A stretch of 64,000 nucleotides of DNA. Origin: Streptomyces odontomachi (GTDB lineage: Bacteria > Actinomycetota > Actinomycetes > Streptomycetales > Streptomycetaceae). This document shows positions 27,574 to 36,384 of the stretch, in pieces. A program made the translations under genes and the position numbers. The notes beneath the pieces were generated by a model, which worked only from the letters and a program-made list of their open reading frames with translations, was not told where the DNA came from and searched no databases. Within the stretch, counting starts at the first letter, position 1. Each line of letters opens with the position of its first letter. The stretch covers positions 62,001 through 126,000 of the forward strand of contig NZ_JAMJWG010000015.1 of assembly GCF_024435355.1 (NCBI RefSeq). Reading direction: 5' to 3'.

Positions 27574-30333
27574 GTGGCCGCGCAGGAAGCCGTCGATCCA
27601 AACGCTCCGGTCGGTCCGTCCGGTCCGCCCGGTACGTCCCGCCCGTCCGTCGTGGCCGGGGCGTCCCACGCGTCCCCCGCCGCCGCGCCCACCGCCGCCG
27701 CCGGGTCCGGTGACGCGGCCGGTACCGGTGCGACGGCCGTGGCGACGGACTCCGTGCGGGACCGCGAGATCGCCGCCGAGCAGCGGCACCTGGACCGTGT
27801 CTACCACCGCCTCGAGGAGAAGATCCACGAGGCGGAGTTCCTGATGCGGGACGCCGCACAGCGCGGCCACGTCGGCACGCCCGGCGCGCTCGCCGAGCGC
27901 GATGCGCAGGTCTTCCGCGCCGGCGTCCACCTGAACCGGCTCAACAACGAGTTCGAGGACTTCCTGTTCGGCCGCATCGACCTGCTGGCCGGCAAGGACG
28001 GCAGCAAGGGCGCGGACGGCGCCTACACCGCCGTCGAACCGGCCGACGGCGCGGTGCGCACCGAGACCGGCGCCGACGGAACCGAACGCGCCCACGCGGA
28101 CATCGCCGAAACACTCCACATCGGCCGCATCGGCGTGCTCGACGCCGACTACGCGCCGCTCGTCATCGACTGGCGTGCGCCCGCCGCCGCGCCCTTCTAC
28201 CGCTCCACGCCGGTCGACCCCGGCCGGGTGGTGCGCCGCCGTGTCATCCGCTCCAAGGGCCGCCGGGTGCTCGGTGTGGAGGACGACCTCATGCGGCCGG
28301 AGCTGACCGCGCACGACGCGGACGGCCACGAGCTGCCGGTGGTCGGCGACGGTGCGCTGATGGCCGCGCTCGGACGGGCACGCGGGCACACCATGCACGA
28401 CATCGTCGCCTCGATCCAGGCCGAGCAGGACCGGGTGATCCGGGCGCCCGCCGCGTCCATCACCCATGTCGAGGGCGGCCCCGGCACCGGCAAGACCGCG
28501 GTGGCCCTGCACCGCGCCGCGTACCTCCTCTACCAGGACCGCCGTCGCTACTCCGGCGGCATCCTGATCGTCTCCCCGACGCCGCTGCTGGTCGCCTACA
28601 CCGAAGGCGTGCTGCCGTCCCTCGGCGAGGAGGGCCAGGTCGCCATCCGCGCGGTCGGCTCGCTCCACGAGGGCGTCGAGGCCACGCTCTACGACACCCC
28701 GGCGGTGGCCCGCGTCAAGGGCTCGGCCCGCATGGTGAAGGTGCTGCGCAAGGCGGCACGCGGCGCCCTGGACCTCCCCCCGGCCGGGAGCCCCCGGGCC
28801 GCCCTCACGACCGCGTCCGCCGCCCGGCAGCCGGTCACCGTCGGCGGGCACGCCCCCGAAGGCGACGAGCAGCCGTCACAGCCGCGTATCCCCAGCCGCC
28901 TCCGCGTGGTCGCCTTCGGCCGCCGCCTGGAGCTCGAAGCGGACGAGCTGGCCCGGATCCGCCGCACCGCCCTGAACGGCACCGCCCCGGTCAACCTGCT
29001 GCGCCCGCGCGCCCGCCGGCTCCTGCTGGACGCGCTGTGGGCGAAGTCCGGCGCCGCCGGGCGGCACGACGACCCGGAGCTCGCCGCCGAGCTGCGCTCC
29101 TCCTTCGACGAGGACATCTCCTTCGAGGACGATTTCCTCGCCTTCCTGGACGCCTGGTGGCCCGAGCTGACCCCGGCCGCCGTGCTCGCCGCGATGGCCG
29201 ACGAGAAGCGCCTCGGCCGCTGGTCCCGGCGCGTGCTGAACCCGGGCGAGGTCCGCAGGGTCGCCCGCTCCCTGACCCGCGAGGGACACACCGTCCACGA
29301 CGTGGCCCTGCTGGACGAGCTCCAGGCGGTGCTCGGCACCCCGGCACGCCCCGCCAGGCAACGCGAGGCCGACCCGCTCGACCAGCTCACCGGCCTGGAC
29401 GAGTTGATGCCGACCGGCTGGTCGAACGGCGAGAGCAGCCGCGAGCGCGCCGAGCGCCTCGCACGCGAACGCACCGAGTACGCCCACGTCATCGTCGACG
29501 AGGCGCAGGACGTCACCCCGATGCAGTGGCGCATGATCGGCCGCCGCGGCCGGCACGCGACCTGGACCGTGGTCGGCGACCCGGCCCAGTCGTCCTGGTC
29601 CGACCCGGAGGAGGCGGCCCAGGCACGTGACGAGGCCCTGGGGAGCCGTCCGCGTCGCTCGTTCACCCTCACCGTCAACTACCGCAACCCGGCCGAGATC
29701 GCCGAGCTGGCGGCGAAGGTGCTGGCCCGGGCCATGCCGGGCGCCACGGCGCCGTCCGCGGTACGCACGACGGGCGTGCACCCGCGGTTCGCGGTGGCCG
29801 GGCGGACGGTGCCGGACGCCGCCGTGACCGAAGTCACCGTGACGGACGCTCCGGTGGCCGACGCTCCGGTGGCCGGTGCGACGGCGCGGGGTGCGGCCGA
29901 GGGCAGGGCCGCACGCGGTGACCGCCGGCTCGCGGCCACCGTGCGGGCCGAGGCGGCGCGGCTGCTCGACGAGGTGGACGGCACGGTCGGCGTGGTGGTC
30001 GCCATGCACCGCCGAGAGCAGGCGGCCCGCTGGCTGGCCGGCCTCGGTGACCGCGTGGTCCCGCTGGGCAGCCTGGAGGCCAAGGGCCTCGAGTACGACG
30101 CGGCGATCGTGGTCTCGCCCGCGGAGCTCGCCGGCGAGGGGCCCTGGGACGTCGCGGCTGCCCGCAAGTCCCCGGCCGCCGGCGACGGGAGCCGTGCGGG
30201 CCTGCGGGGGCTCTACGTGGCGCTGACCCGCGCGACGCAGCGGCTCACGGTGATCGCCACGGACCGCGACGAACCGGACGCGGACGGCGTGCCGGAACTG
30301 CTCAGGGCCCGACCGGAGCCGCTCGGGGACTGA
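27574..30333 (+). CDS. HelD/HelR-like RNA polymerase-recycling ATPase (UvrD-superfamily)
   Basis: A 919-residue protein starting at GTG 27574 after AAGGGGG. A disordered 65-residue start is followed by a predicted coiled-coil N-arm (EIAAEQRHLDRVYHRLEEKIHEAEFLM), Walker A EGGPGTGKTAVALHRAAYLLYQ, motif II VIVDEAQDVTPMQW, and the C-terminal motifs GSLEAKGLEYDAAIVV and GLYVALTRATQRL. Actinobacterial HelD/HelR proteins insert arms into RNA polymerase to free stalled enzyme; HelR also gives rifampicin tolerance. From memory it matches SCO2952 in position. Confidence 0.88.
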   Translation: MAAQEAVDPNAPVGPSGPPGTSRPSVVAGASHASPAAAPTAAAGSGDAAGTGATAVATDSVRDREIAAEQRHLDRVYHRLEEKIHEAEFLMRDAAQRGHVGTPGALAERDAQVFRAGVHLNRLNNEFEDFLFGRIDLLAGKDGSKGADGAYTAVEPADGAVRTETGADGTERAHADIAETLHIGRIGVLDADYAPLVIDWRAPAAAPFYRSTPVDPGRVVRRRVIRSKGRRVLGVEDDLMRPELTAHDADGHELPVVGDGALMAALGRARGHTMHDIVASIQAEQDRVIRAPAASITHVEGGPGTGKTAVALHRAAYLLYQDRRRYSGGILIVSPTPLLVAYTEGVLPSLGEEGQVAIRAVGSLHEGVEATLYDTPAVARVKGSARMVKVLRKAARGALDLPPAGSPRAALTTASAARQPVTVGGHAPEGDEQPSQPRIPSRLRVVAFGRRLELEADELARIRRTALNGTAPVNLLRPRARRLLLDALWAKSGAAGRHDDPELAAELRSSFDEDISFEDDFLAFLDAWWPELTPAAVLAAMADEKRLGRWSRRVLNPGEVRRVARSLTREGHTVHDVALLDELQAVLGTPARPARQREADPLDQLTGLDELMPTGWSNGESSRERAERLARERTEYAHVIVDEAQDVTPMQWRMIGRRGRHATWTVVGDPAQSSWSDPEEAAQARDEALGSRPRRSFTLTVNYRNPAEIAELAAKVLARAMPGATAPSAVRTTGVHPRFAVAGRTVPDAAVTEVTVTDAPVADAPVAGATARGAAEGRAARGDRRLAATVRAEAARLLDEVDGTVGVVVAMHRREQAARWLAGLGDRVVPLGSLEAKGLEYDAAIVVSPAELAGEGPWDVAAARKSPAAGDGSRAGLRGLYVALTRATQRLTVIATDRDEPDADGVPELLRARPEPLGD

Positions 30334-31024
30334 ACCGGAGCTGCTCGGGGGCCGAAGCGGAGCCGCTCGGCCGACGTTGATCAGGACATGTTCGCGACAT
30401 GCCCCTCTATGGCGTTCGTATGGTGTTTCCCGCGCGGGAAGTGCCGTACCCCGATCGTTTGTTACCGTGGACGTGGCACCGGCCCGATCCAAGCCCCCGG
30501 GCCCAACCATCGTCGCTACGAGCGACCACTTGCCGCGAGGCGAGCATGGCGGGTCGGTGTCGCCAAACGTTCGAGCGGTGCGGCGGATGCCGCGTCCGCA
30601 CGGAGAAGAGGCCCGCGCCAGTGGCTGGCGCGGGCCTCTTCTGCCCCTCGCGGGTCTGTACGGGCCCTTCGGACGGTGCCCAGTCTCTGCGCGAACAAGC
30701 CTTCCAGGTGATCAAGCGCCGGGTGGCGTCTTGGTCCTTCTCTGTTTCCACACGGCGTTTCACCGGATACCTTGCGGTGCACACCCGGTTTCCGCCGGAG
30801 ACTCTGCTTCTCGCCCGCCAGCCTCTCGTATGGTGGAAGTCACATTCCGATGAAGCGCAACTCTACGGGAACACCATGTGCACCCTCCAGGGGCGGGTAT
30901 CTCAAACCCACCGGAAGGTGCGACTATCGGATGACGCTCCCCGTGACGGCAGGCCTCCGTCGTCCAGAGTCCCCCCTCACGGGCCGCGTGCACGCTAGAC
31001 AAGGGAAAGCAGAGGAAGTCGGTC
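30334..31024. other. 691-bp gene-free region upstream of malic enzyme gene
   Basis: This is the longest gap in the window. It contains the palindrome TTCCCGCGCGGGAA (30427-30440), a strong terminator hairpin (30604-30642) and a structured leader near the malic enzyme start in which CCCGTGA (30940-30946) pairs with TCACGGG (30977-30983), with GACGG/CCGTC inside. Reading frames of up to 200 codons cross it but lack binding sites and family resemblance. It matches no riboswitch class I know. Confidence 0.45.
30604..30642. terminator. 17-bp perfect terminator hairpin
   Basis: AGAAGAGGCCCGCGCCA and TGGCGCGGGCCTCTTCT pair over 17 bp with a 5-nt loop. The distance of 270 nt from the HelD-like stop suggests it may end another short transcript, or both. 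Confidence 0.8.
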
Positions 31025-32491
31025 ATGGCAACGGCGCCCAGCGTCTCGTATTCGATGACGGTCCGGCTGGAAGTACCCGCAAGCGGAACGGCGGTCTCCC
31101 AGCTCACCACGGCGGTGGAGTCCTCAGGGGGCTCGGTCACCGGCCTGGACGTCACGGCATCCGGCCATGAGAAGCTGCGCATCGACGTCACCATCGCCGC
31201 CAGCTCCACCGCGCACGCCGACGAGATCGTCGGCAAGCTGCGCACCATCGAGGGCGTCGTCCTGGGCAAGGTCTCGGACCGTACGTTCCTCATGCACCTC
31301 GGTGGCAAGATCGAGATGGCGTCCAAGCACCCGATCCGCAACCGCGACGACCTCTCCATGGTCTACACCCCGGGCGTGGCGCGGGTCTGCATGGCGATCG
31401 CCGAGAACCCCGAGGACGCCCGCCGTCTCACCATCAAACGCAACTCGGTCGCCGTGGTCACGGACGGCTCCGCCGTGCTCGGGCTCGGCAACATCGGCCC
31501 CAAGGCCGCGCTGCCCGTGATGGAGGGCAAGGCCGCCCTGTTCAAGCGGTTCGCCGGCATCGACGCCTGGCCGATCTGCCTGGACACCCAGGACAGCGAC
31601 GAGATCGTCGCCATCGTCAAGGCCATCGCCCCCGGCTTCGCCGGGATCAACCTGGAGGACATCTCCGCGCCGCGCTGCTTCGAGATCGAGGCACGGCTGC
31701 GCGAGGCCCTGGACGTGCCCGTCTTCCACGACGACCAGCACGGCACGGCCATCGTGGTGCTCGCGGCGCTCACCAACGCGCTCCGCGTGGTCGGTAAGAA
31801 CGTCGGGGACGTCCGGGTGGTCATGTCGGGCGCCGGCGCCGCCGGTACGGCGATCCTGAAGCTGCTGCTCGCCGCGGGCGTCAAGCACGCCGTCGTCGCC
31901 GACATCCACGGCGTGGTGCACGCCGGCCGTGACGACCTCAACGGCGGAGCCGAGAGCGGCGAGCAGGCCGCTGCGCTGCGCTGGATCGCCGACAACACCA
32001 ACCCCGAGGGCATCACCGGCACCCTGGGGGACGCGGTGCGCGGCGCCGACGTGTTCATCGGGGTCTCCGCGCCGAACGTGCTGGGCGCCGACGACGTGGC
32101 CGCCATGGCCGACGGCGCGATCGTCTTCGCGCTGGCCAACCCGGACCCGGAGGTCGACCCGGCCATCGCCCGCCAGACCGCGGCGGTCGTCGCCACCGGC
32201 CGCTCCGACTTCCCCAACCAGATCAACAACGTACTGGTGTTCCCGGGCGTGTTCCGCGGCCTGCTCGACGCCCAGTCGCGTACCGTCAACACGGAGATGA
32301 TGCTGGCCGCGGCCACCGCGCTCGCCGACGTCGTCCGCGAGGACGAGCTGAACCCGAACTACATCATCCCCAGCGTTTTCAACGACAAGGTGGCGGGCGC
32401 CGTAGCCGGCGCCGTGAGCAGCGCCGCCAAGGCAGCCGGGGTGACCGCCACGGCATCGTCTTCGGCCGCCACGGGTGGCGACGCCGCGTGA
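31025..32491 (+). CDS. NAD(P)-dependent malic enzyme with N-terminal ACT domain
   Basis: ATG 31025 behind GAGGAAG; 488 residues. An ACT-like regulatory domain (residues about 8-85, SYSMTVRLEVPASG) precedes the malic enzyme core: TPGVARVCMAI, AVVTDGSAVLGLGNIGP, NLEDISAPRCFEIE and FHDDQHGTAIVVLAALTNAL with the metal ligands, then the Rossmann motif VVMSGAGAAGTAILKLL. It converts malate to pyruvate and CO2 and supplies NAD(P)H. It lies in a conserved block with hup and murA (SCO2951 by position). Confidence 0.95.
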   Translation: MATAPSVSYSMTVRLEVPASGTAVSQLTTAVESSGGSVTGLDVTASGHEKLRIDVTIAASSTAHADEIVGKLRTIEGVVLGKVSDRTFLMHLGGKIEMASKHPIRNRDDLSMVYTPGVARVCMAIAENPEDARRLTIKRNSVAVVTDGSAVLGLGNIGPKAALPVMEGKAALFKRFAGIDAWPICLDTQDSDEIVAIVKAIAPGFAGINLEDISAPRCFEIEARLREALDVPVFHDDQHGTAIVVLAALTNALRVVGKNVGDVRVVMSGAGAAGTAILKLLLAAGVKHAVVADIHGVVHAGRDDLNGGAESGEQAAALRWIADNTNPEGITGTLGDAVRGADVFIGVSAPNVLGADDVAAMADGAIVFALANPDPEVDPAIARQTAAVVATGRSDFPNQINNVLVFPGVFRGLLDAQSRTVNTEMMLAAATALADVVREDELNPNYIIPSVFNDKVAGAVAGAVSSAAKAAGVTATASSSAATGGDAA

Positions 32492-32921
32492 CCGACCGGC
32501 CACCGCCGGGAGGGCAACGTTCGTGACCGATGTCACCCACGGCGCGTCGTGGAACACCTGACCGGGTGCGCCCTTTAGGGTGGCGAAAGCGAGGCACCGC
32601 GCCTGCGGTTCTGCCCTCGATGCCGGGAGTCCTCCCAGGTCCTCGGGGGTGCGGAAAGGCCGTCCGGCGGGTACCACCGCCGGGAGTCGACGGAGCGTCA
32701 CCGTTTACGTGCAGTGGCGCTTTTCGTGTGACTCCCAGGGGTGCCGGATTGGCGTTCCCGCCGCAGGTGGGGGCAGGATGCCTTTCTGGGCGCGAGGGTC
32801 TGGCTACGGACCCGGGTCCGGGGACCGACCGAGGAACCTGGCAGCATCGGCTTCGCTGTGCCCAACATGCGGCTTGGCCGCGTGGCACGCCTCAAGGCAA
32901 GAAGAACACGGGAGTACAAAC
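32492..32921. other. 430-bp gap between malic enzyme and hup genes
   Basis: No gene is supported. It must contain the hup promoter. The right half is slightly less GC-rich; small inverted repeats such as GGTACCACC occur, but nothing forms a classical terminator or a clear promoter. Frames crossing into hup from upstream have no binding site before the hup ATG. Confidence 0.35.
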
Positions 32922-33203
32922 ATGAACCGCAGTGAGCTGGTGGCCGCGCTGGCCGACCGCGCCGAGGTGACCCGCAAGGACGCCGACGCCGTGCTGGCCG
33001 CGTTCGCCGAGACCGTCGGCGAGATCGTCTCCAAGGGAGACGAGAAGGTCACCATCCCTGGCTTCCTCACGTTCGAGCGGACCCACCGCGCCGCCCGGAC
33101 CGCCCGCAACCCGCAGACCGGCGAGCCGATCGAGATCCCCGCCGGATTCAGCGTCAAGGTCTCTGCCGGGTCCAAGCTCAAGGAAGCGGCCAAGGGCAAG
33201 TAA
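32922..33203 (+). CDS. hup: HU-type nucleoid protein HupA
   Basis: ATG 32922 follows GGGAG; 93 residues of classical HU length: MNRSELVAALADRAEVT, the GFLTFERTHRAARTARNPQTGEPIEIPA arm that embraces DNA, and a Lys-rich end. It compacts DNA during vegetative growth and differs from the longer Lys/Ala-tailed HupS used in spores. A terminator follows 57 nt downstream. Confidence 0.98.
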   Translation: MNRSELVAALADRAEVTRKDADAVLAAFAETVGEIVSKGDEKVTIPGFLTFERTHRAARTARNPQTGEPIEIPAGFSVKVSAGSKLKEAAKGK

Positions 33204-33259
33204 CGCCCACACCGCAGCCAAGGGCCGAGCCCGCGGCAGGTGAGCACATACTCAAGCCG

Positions 33260-33298
33260 ATGGGGCGGCCACTCTCACACCGAGGGTGGCCGCCCCAT
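33260..33298 (+). terminator. hup terminator
   Basis: ATGGGGCGGCCAC and GTGGCCGCCCCAT form a perfect 13-bp stem with a 13-nt loop, followed by TCGTGT. Confidence 0.8.
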
Positions 33299-33447
33299 TC
33301 GTGTACCCCGTACGCGTCACGCGCGGTTCACGCCTGCGGACTTCAGGGCGCGGCACCCGGAACCTAGGATGGCGCCGGCGACGTCGTCATTGCCGCACGC
33401 GTTCGAACTGCCGCACGTGCTTGCCGTCGGCCGTGGTGGGAGCAGGG

Positions 33448-36159
33448 ATGCCCGGTACCTTCAACCAGCACAGCGGCCCGGTGCACGGGTCGCTCATCCA
33501 GGCGGACCGGATCGACGCGGTCCACCACCTCGACGTCCATATCGCCGCCGCCGGCTCGGGCGACGGCCCCGGGGTCTGGTCCGTCGAACCTCCCTGGGGC
33601 CGCTCGGAGCACCCCGTACGCGGCCGGGACGAGCTGCTCGGGGCACTGGCCGAACTGGTCACCGGGCCGTCGGGCCGGGTCGTGGTGGTGCACGGCGCCG
33701 GCGGCTACGGCAAGAGCGCGGTGGCCCTGCACACCGCCCGCGGTGCGGCCGACCGGGGCGTGACGGTGTGGTGGGTGTCCGCCGCCGACGAGACCGCCCT
33801 CGTCGGCGGGCTACGGGAGGTCGCCCTCCAGGCCGGGGCTGCGCCCGCACTGACGGCGATGGCATGGGCCGGACACGCGTCGGCGCCCGACCTGCTCTGG
33901 CGGACCCTGCGCCGGCTGCCGGAGCGCTGGCTGCTGGTCATCGACAACGCCGACCGGCCGGAGCTGCTGACCGCCGCAACGAGGTCGGCCGGTGCCGGGA
34001 CGGGCTGGTTACGCCCGCCGATGACGGACCACGGCACGGTCCTGGTCACCAGCAGGGACGGCAGCCGCGAGTCCTGGGGCCGGCACTGCCGGCTGGAACG
34101 GGTGGGCGCGCTGTCCGTCGACGACGGCACGCAGGTGCTCAGGGACCTCACCGGGGACGGCGCCGGGACCGTGCAGGAGGCCGCTGCACTGGCCGCTCGA
34201 CTCGGCGGGCTGCCCCTCGCCCTGCAAGCCGCCGGAAGCTATCTGGCGGCCACGGCGACGGGTCCGCGGCTGCCCGGCCTGGCGGCGCCCACCAGCTTCG
34301 TGCAGTACCTGGCCCACGTCGACGAAGGGCTCGGCGACGCGCTCGACGCCGAACCGCCCGGCCGCTCGTCGGCGCGCTCGGACCGGGAACTGCTGACCCG
34401 GACCTGGGAACTCTCCCTGGACCTCCTCGACGCCCGGGGCCTCGCAGCGGCCCGCCCGCTGCTCGGGCTGCTGGCGGGCCTGGGCCCCGCGCCGGTGGTG
34501 GACGACATGCTCCACACCCCGACGCTCCGACGGTTTCCCCCGCTGGCCGACCTGACCCCGGAAACCCTCCTGGCCGCCGTGCACGGGCTGTTGGACCTCG
34601 GCCTGCTCGACCGGGTCACCGGCCCGGGCGGCGACGGCGTCGAGCTGCACCCCGTGGTCCGCGAGGTCATCGCAGCGGGCGCCCGGCCGGGCGGTCGGGA
34701 AGTCGCCGGTCATGTGCTGCTCGCCCTGCTGGAGGAGGCCTCCGCCGACTTCGACCCGGAGAAACCGGAGACCTGGCGGCGTTACCAGGCGCTGCTGCCG
34801 CACTGCACGGCCGTCGTCCCGGACGATCCCACCGAACTCCCTCGCCGAGCCGAACCGTCCGAACCGTCCGAACCGCCCGAACCGGCTGAACCGGCTGAAT
34901 CATCCGAACTGTCCGGGCCCACGATCCTGTCCGCAGGGCTGACGCCCCTGTGGCAGGCCACCGCGCTGGTCGGCCGCGTCGCCCGCTACTCCCTGGCGAC
35001 CGGGCAGTACCGCCAGGCCGTACCGCTGTTCCGCACCGCGGTGCGCGCGTGCCGTGCGCTGTTCGGCGAACACCACGCGGACACCTTCAAGGCGCATGAA
35101 TTCCTTGCGGAGGCCCTGCTGGAGCAGGGCGCCCGGGACGAGGCACTACGTGAGTTCCGGGCCCTGTACGAGACCGTGTGCGGCTCCTTCGGGGACCTCC
35201 ATTTGCGTGCCCTGACGGCCCGGTACAACATCGCCCAGTTGACGTGGGACCGGGCTGACTTCACCGCGGTGATCGACGGGCAGCGCGCGGCGTGCCGGCG
35301 ATGGCTGTCCTTGGGCCTCCCCGCCCACACGCCGGAGGTGTTGGACGCGCGGCTGATGCTGGCCAGGGCGCTGGGCGACAGCGGTGCGCTGCGGGAGGCG
35401 GAGGAGGAGTACCGCGCGCAATTGGCCCTGTGGACGCGGCTCGGCGGGCCGCACCATCCCCGCACCCTGGTCACCCGTGCCAACCTGGCCGGGGTGTTGC
35501 TGGACAAGGGCGACATGCGCGCAGCGGAGGCCGAGTTCCGCGCCGTCTACCGCATCCGCAGGGAAAAGCTCGGCGAGCGCCATCTGGCGACCAGGAACAC
35601 CCGGGCCTCGTTGAGCACGGTGTACTACGCCATGGACGACTTCACCGCGGCGCTGGCCGAGGCCGACGCCGTGCTCGACCAGGAGCGGGAGGTGCTGGGC
35701 GCCGAGCATCCGCGCACCCTGCGCACGCGTGCCAGGCGTGCCCTGATCCTGGCGAAGGCCGGCGACCGGGAAACCGCCGAGCGGGAGTTCCAGGAGGTGC
35801 TCGGGCCGCTGACCAGGGCGCTGGGCGAGCATCATCGGGACGTGCTGATCGTCCGCGACTACCGGGCAGCGGCCCTGGTCACCTGGGGCGACCTGGCGGC
35901 GGCAGAGACCGAGTACCGGGTCCTGATCCGCCGGTTCGGGGCGGGCGCCGGTATGAACGCGGCGGACATCCTGCCGCCCCGCCGGGGTCTCGCCGACGTC
36001 CTGCACAGGAAGGGCGACCTGGCCGGCGCCCGCAACGAGTACCGGTCCCTGCTCCTCGGCCAGCGCAGACTCCTGGGCGAGGAGCGGTGGGAGACCCGGA
36101 GGACGCGGGAGCGACTCGACCAGCTCGACGAACCCGTCCGGGATCCCCGGGACCGCTAG
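33448..36159 (+). CDS. STAND NTPase: NB-ARC-like ATPase with C-terminal TPR array
   Basis: ATG 33448 follows GGGAGCAGGG; 903 residues. The first 32 residues (NQHSGPVHGSLIQADRI) form a Gly-Val/His motif like those that precede Streptomyces STAND ATPases. The NTPase has Walker A HGAGGYGKS (82-90), Walker B RWLLVIDNAD (160-169), GTVLVTSRDG, GLPLALQAAGSYL and the sensor ELHPVVREV. A Ser-Glu-Pro linker of seven 9-bp repeats leads to about seven TPRs (HPRTLVTRANLAGVLLDKGD and alike). STAND proteins are molecular switches in signalling and antiphage defence. One TTA codon (34009-34011, Leu188) implies bldA dependence. It interrupts the conserved hup-murA order. Confidence 0.88.
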   Translation: MPGTFNQHSGPVHGSLIQADRIDAVHHLDVHIAAAGSGDGPGVWSVEPPWGRSEHPVRGRDELLGALAELVTGPSGRVVVVHGAGGYGKSAVALHTARGAADRGVTVWWVSAADETALVGGLREVALQAGAAPALTAMAWAGHASAPDLLWRTLRRLPERWLLVIDNADRPELLTAATRSAGAGTGWLRPPMTDHGTVLVTSRDGSRESWGRHCRLERVGALSVDDGTQVLRDLTGDGAGTVQEAAALAARLGGLPLALQAAGSYLAATATGPRLPGLAAPTSFVQYLAHVDEGLGDALDAEPPGRSSARSDRELLTRTWELSLDLLDARGLAAARPLLGLLAGLGPAPVVDDMLHTPTLRRFPPLADLTPETLLAAVHGLLDLGLLDRVTGPGGDGVELHPVVREVIAAGARPGGREVAGHVLLALLEEASADFDPEKPETWRRYQALLPHCTAVVPDDPTELPRRAEPSEPSEPPEPAEPAESSELSGPTILSAGLTPLWQATALVGRVARYSLATGQYRQAVPLFRTAVRACRALFGEHHADTFKAHEFLAEALLEQGARDEALREFRALYETVCGSFGDLHLRALTARYNIAQLTWDRADFTAVIDGQRAACRRWLSLGLPAHTPEVLDARLMLARALGDSGALREAEEEYRAQLALWTRLGGPHHPRTLVTRANLAGVLLDKGDMRAAEAEFRAVYRIRREKLGERHLATRNTRASLSTVYYAMDDFTAALAEADAVLDQEREVLGAEHPRTLRTRARRALILAKAGDRETAEREFQEVLGPLTRALGEHHRDVLIVRDYRAAALVTWGDLAAAETEYRVLIRRFGAGAGMNAADILPPRRGLADVLHRKGDLAGARNEYRSLLLGQRRLLGEERWETRRTRERLDQLDEPVRDPRDR
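34852..34914 (+). repeat. seven 9-bp tandem repeats in the STAND linker
   Basis: Units GAACCGTCC, GAACCGTCC, GAACCGCCC, GAACCGGCT, GAACCGGCT, GAATCATCC and GAACTGTCC run without gaps and encode Glu-Pro-Ser-type triplets between the NTPase and TPR parts. The length is a multiple of three, so copy-number changes would keep the frame. Confidence 0.85.
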
Positions 36160-36165
36160 GTCCTC

Positions 36166-36384
36166 GGGGATGACCCCCGGACCCCCAGCCGGGCGCCGGG
36201 CGTCAGCGGGTCGCCCGCCTCAGCGAGGCAGCTCCGCCTTCGCGCCCAGCTCCGCCAGCTTCTCCATGCTGTGTTGTCCCGGGGGATGACCCCCGGACCC
36301 CCAGCCGGGCGCCGGGCGTCAGCGGGCCGCCCGCCTCAACGAGGCAGCTCCGCCTTCGCCCCCAGCTCCGCCAATTTCTCCATG
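36166..36384. repeat. 103-bp direct duplication of the murA 3' end
   Basis: 36166-36268 and 36282-36384 match at 98 of 103 positions with an offset of 116 bp. The right copy contains the real end of murA; the left copy is a detached duplicate that still reads MEKLAELGAKAELPR and stop on the minus strand (36220-36267). All three differences within the coding part are synonymous. It lies directly behind the STAND gene, so it looks like an insertion or recombination scar at the murA 3' end. Confidence 0.9.

Noticed and set aside
30377-30998. Overlapping frames of 107-199 codons in the gap upstream of malic enzyme
   Set aside because: No binding site, no family resemblance, mixed codon usage; they also cross a strong terminator hairpin.
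30890-31000. Glycine or cobalamin riboswitch in the malic enzyme leader
   Set aside because: Hairpins exist, but the conserved core words of those classes are absent.
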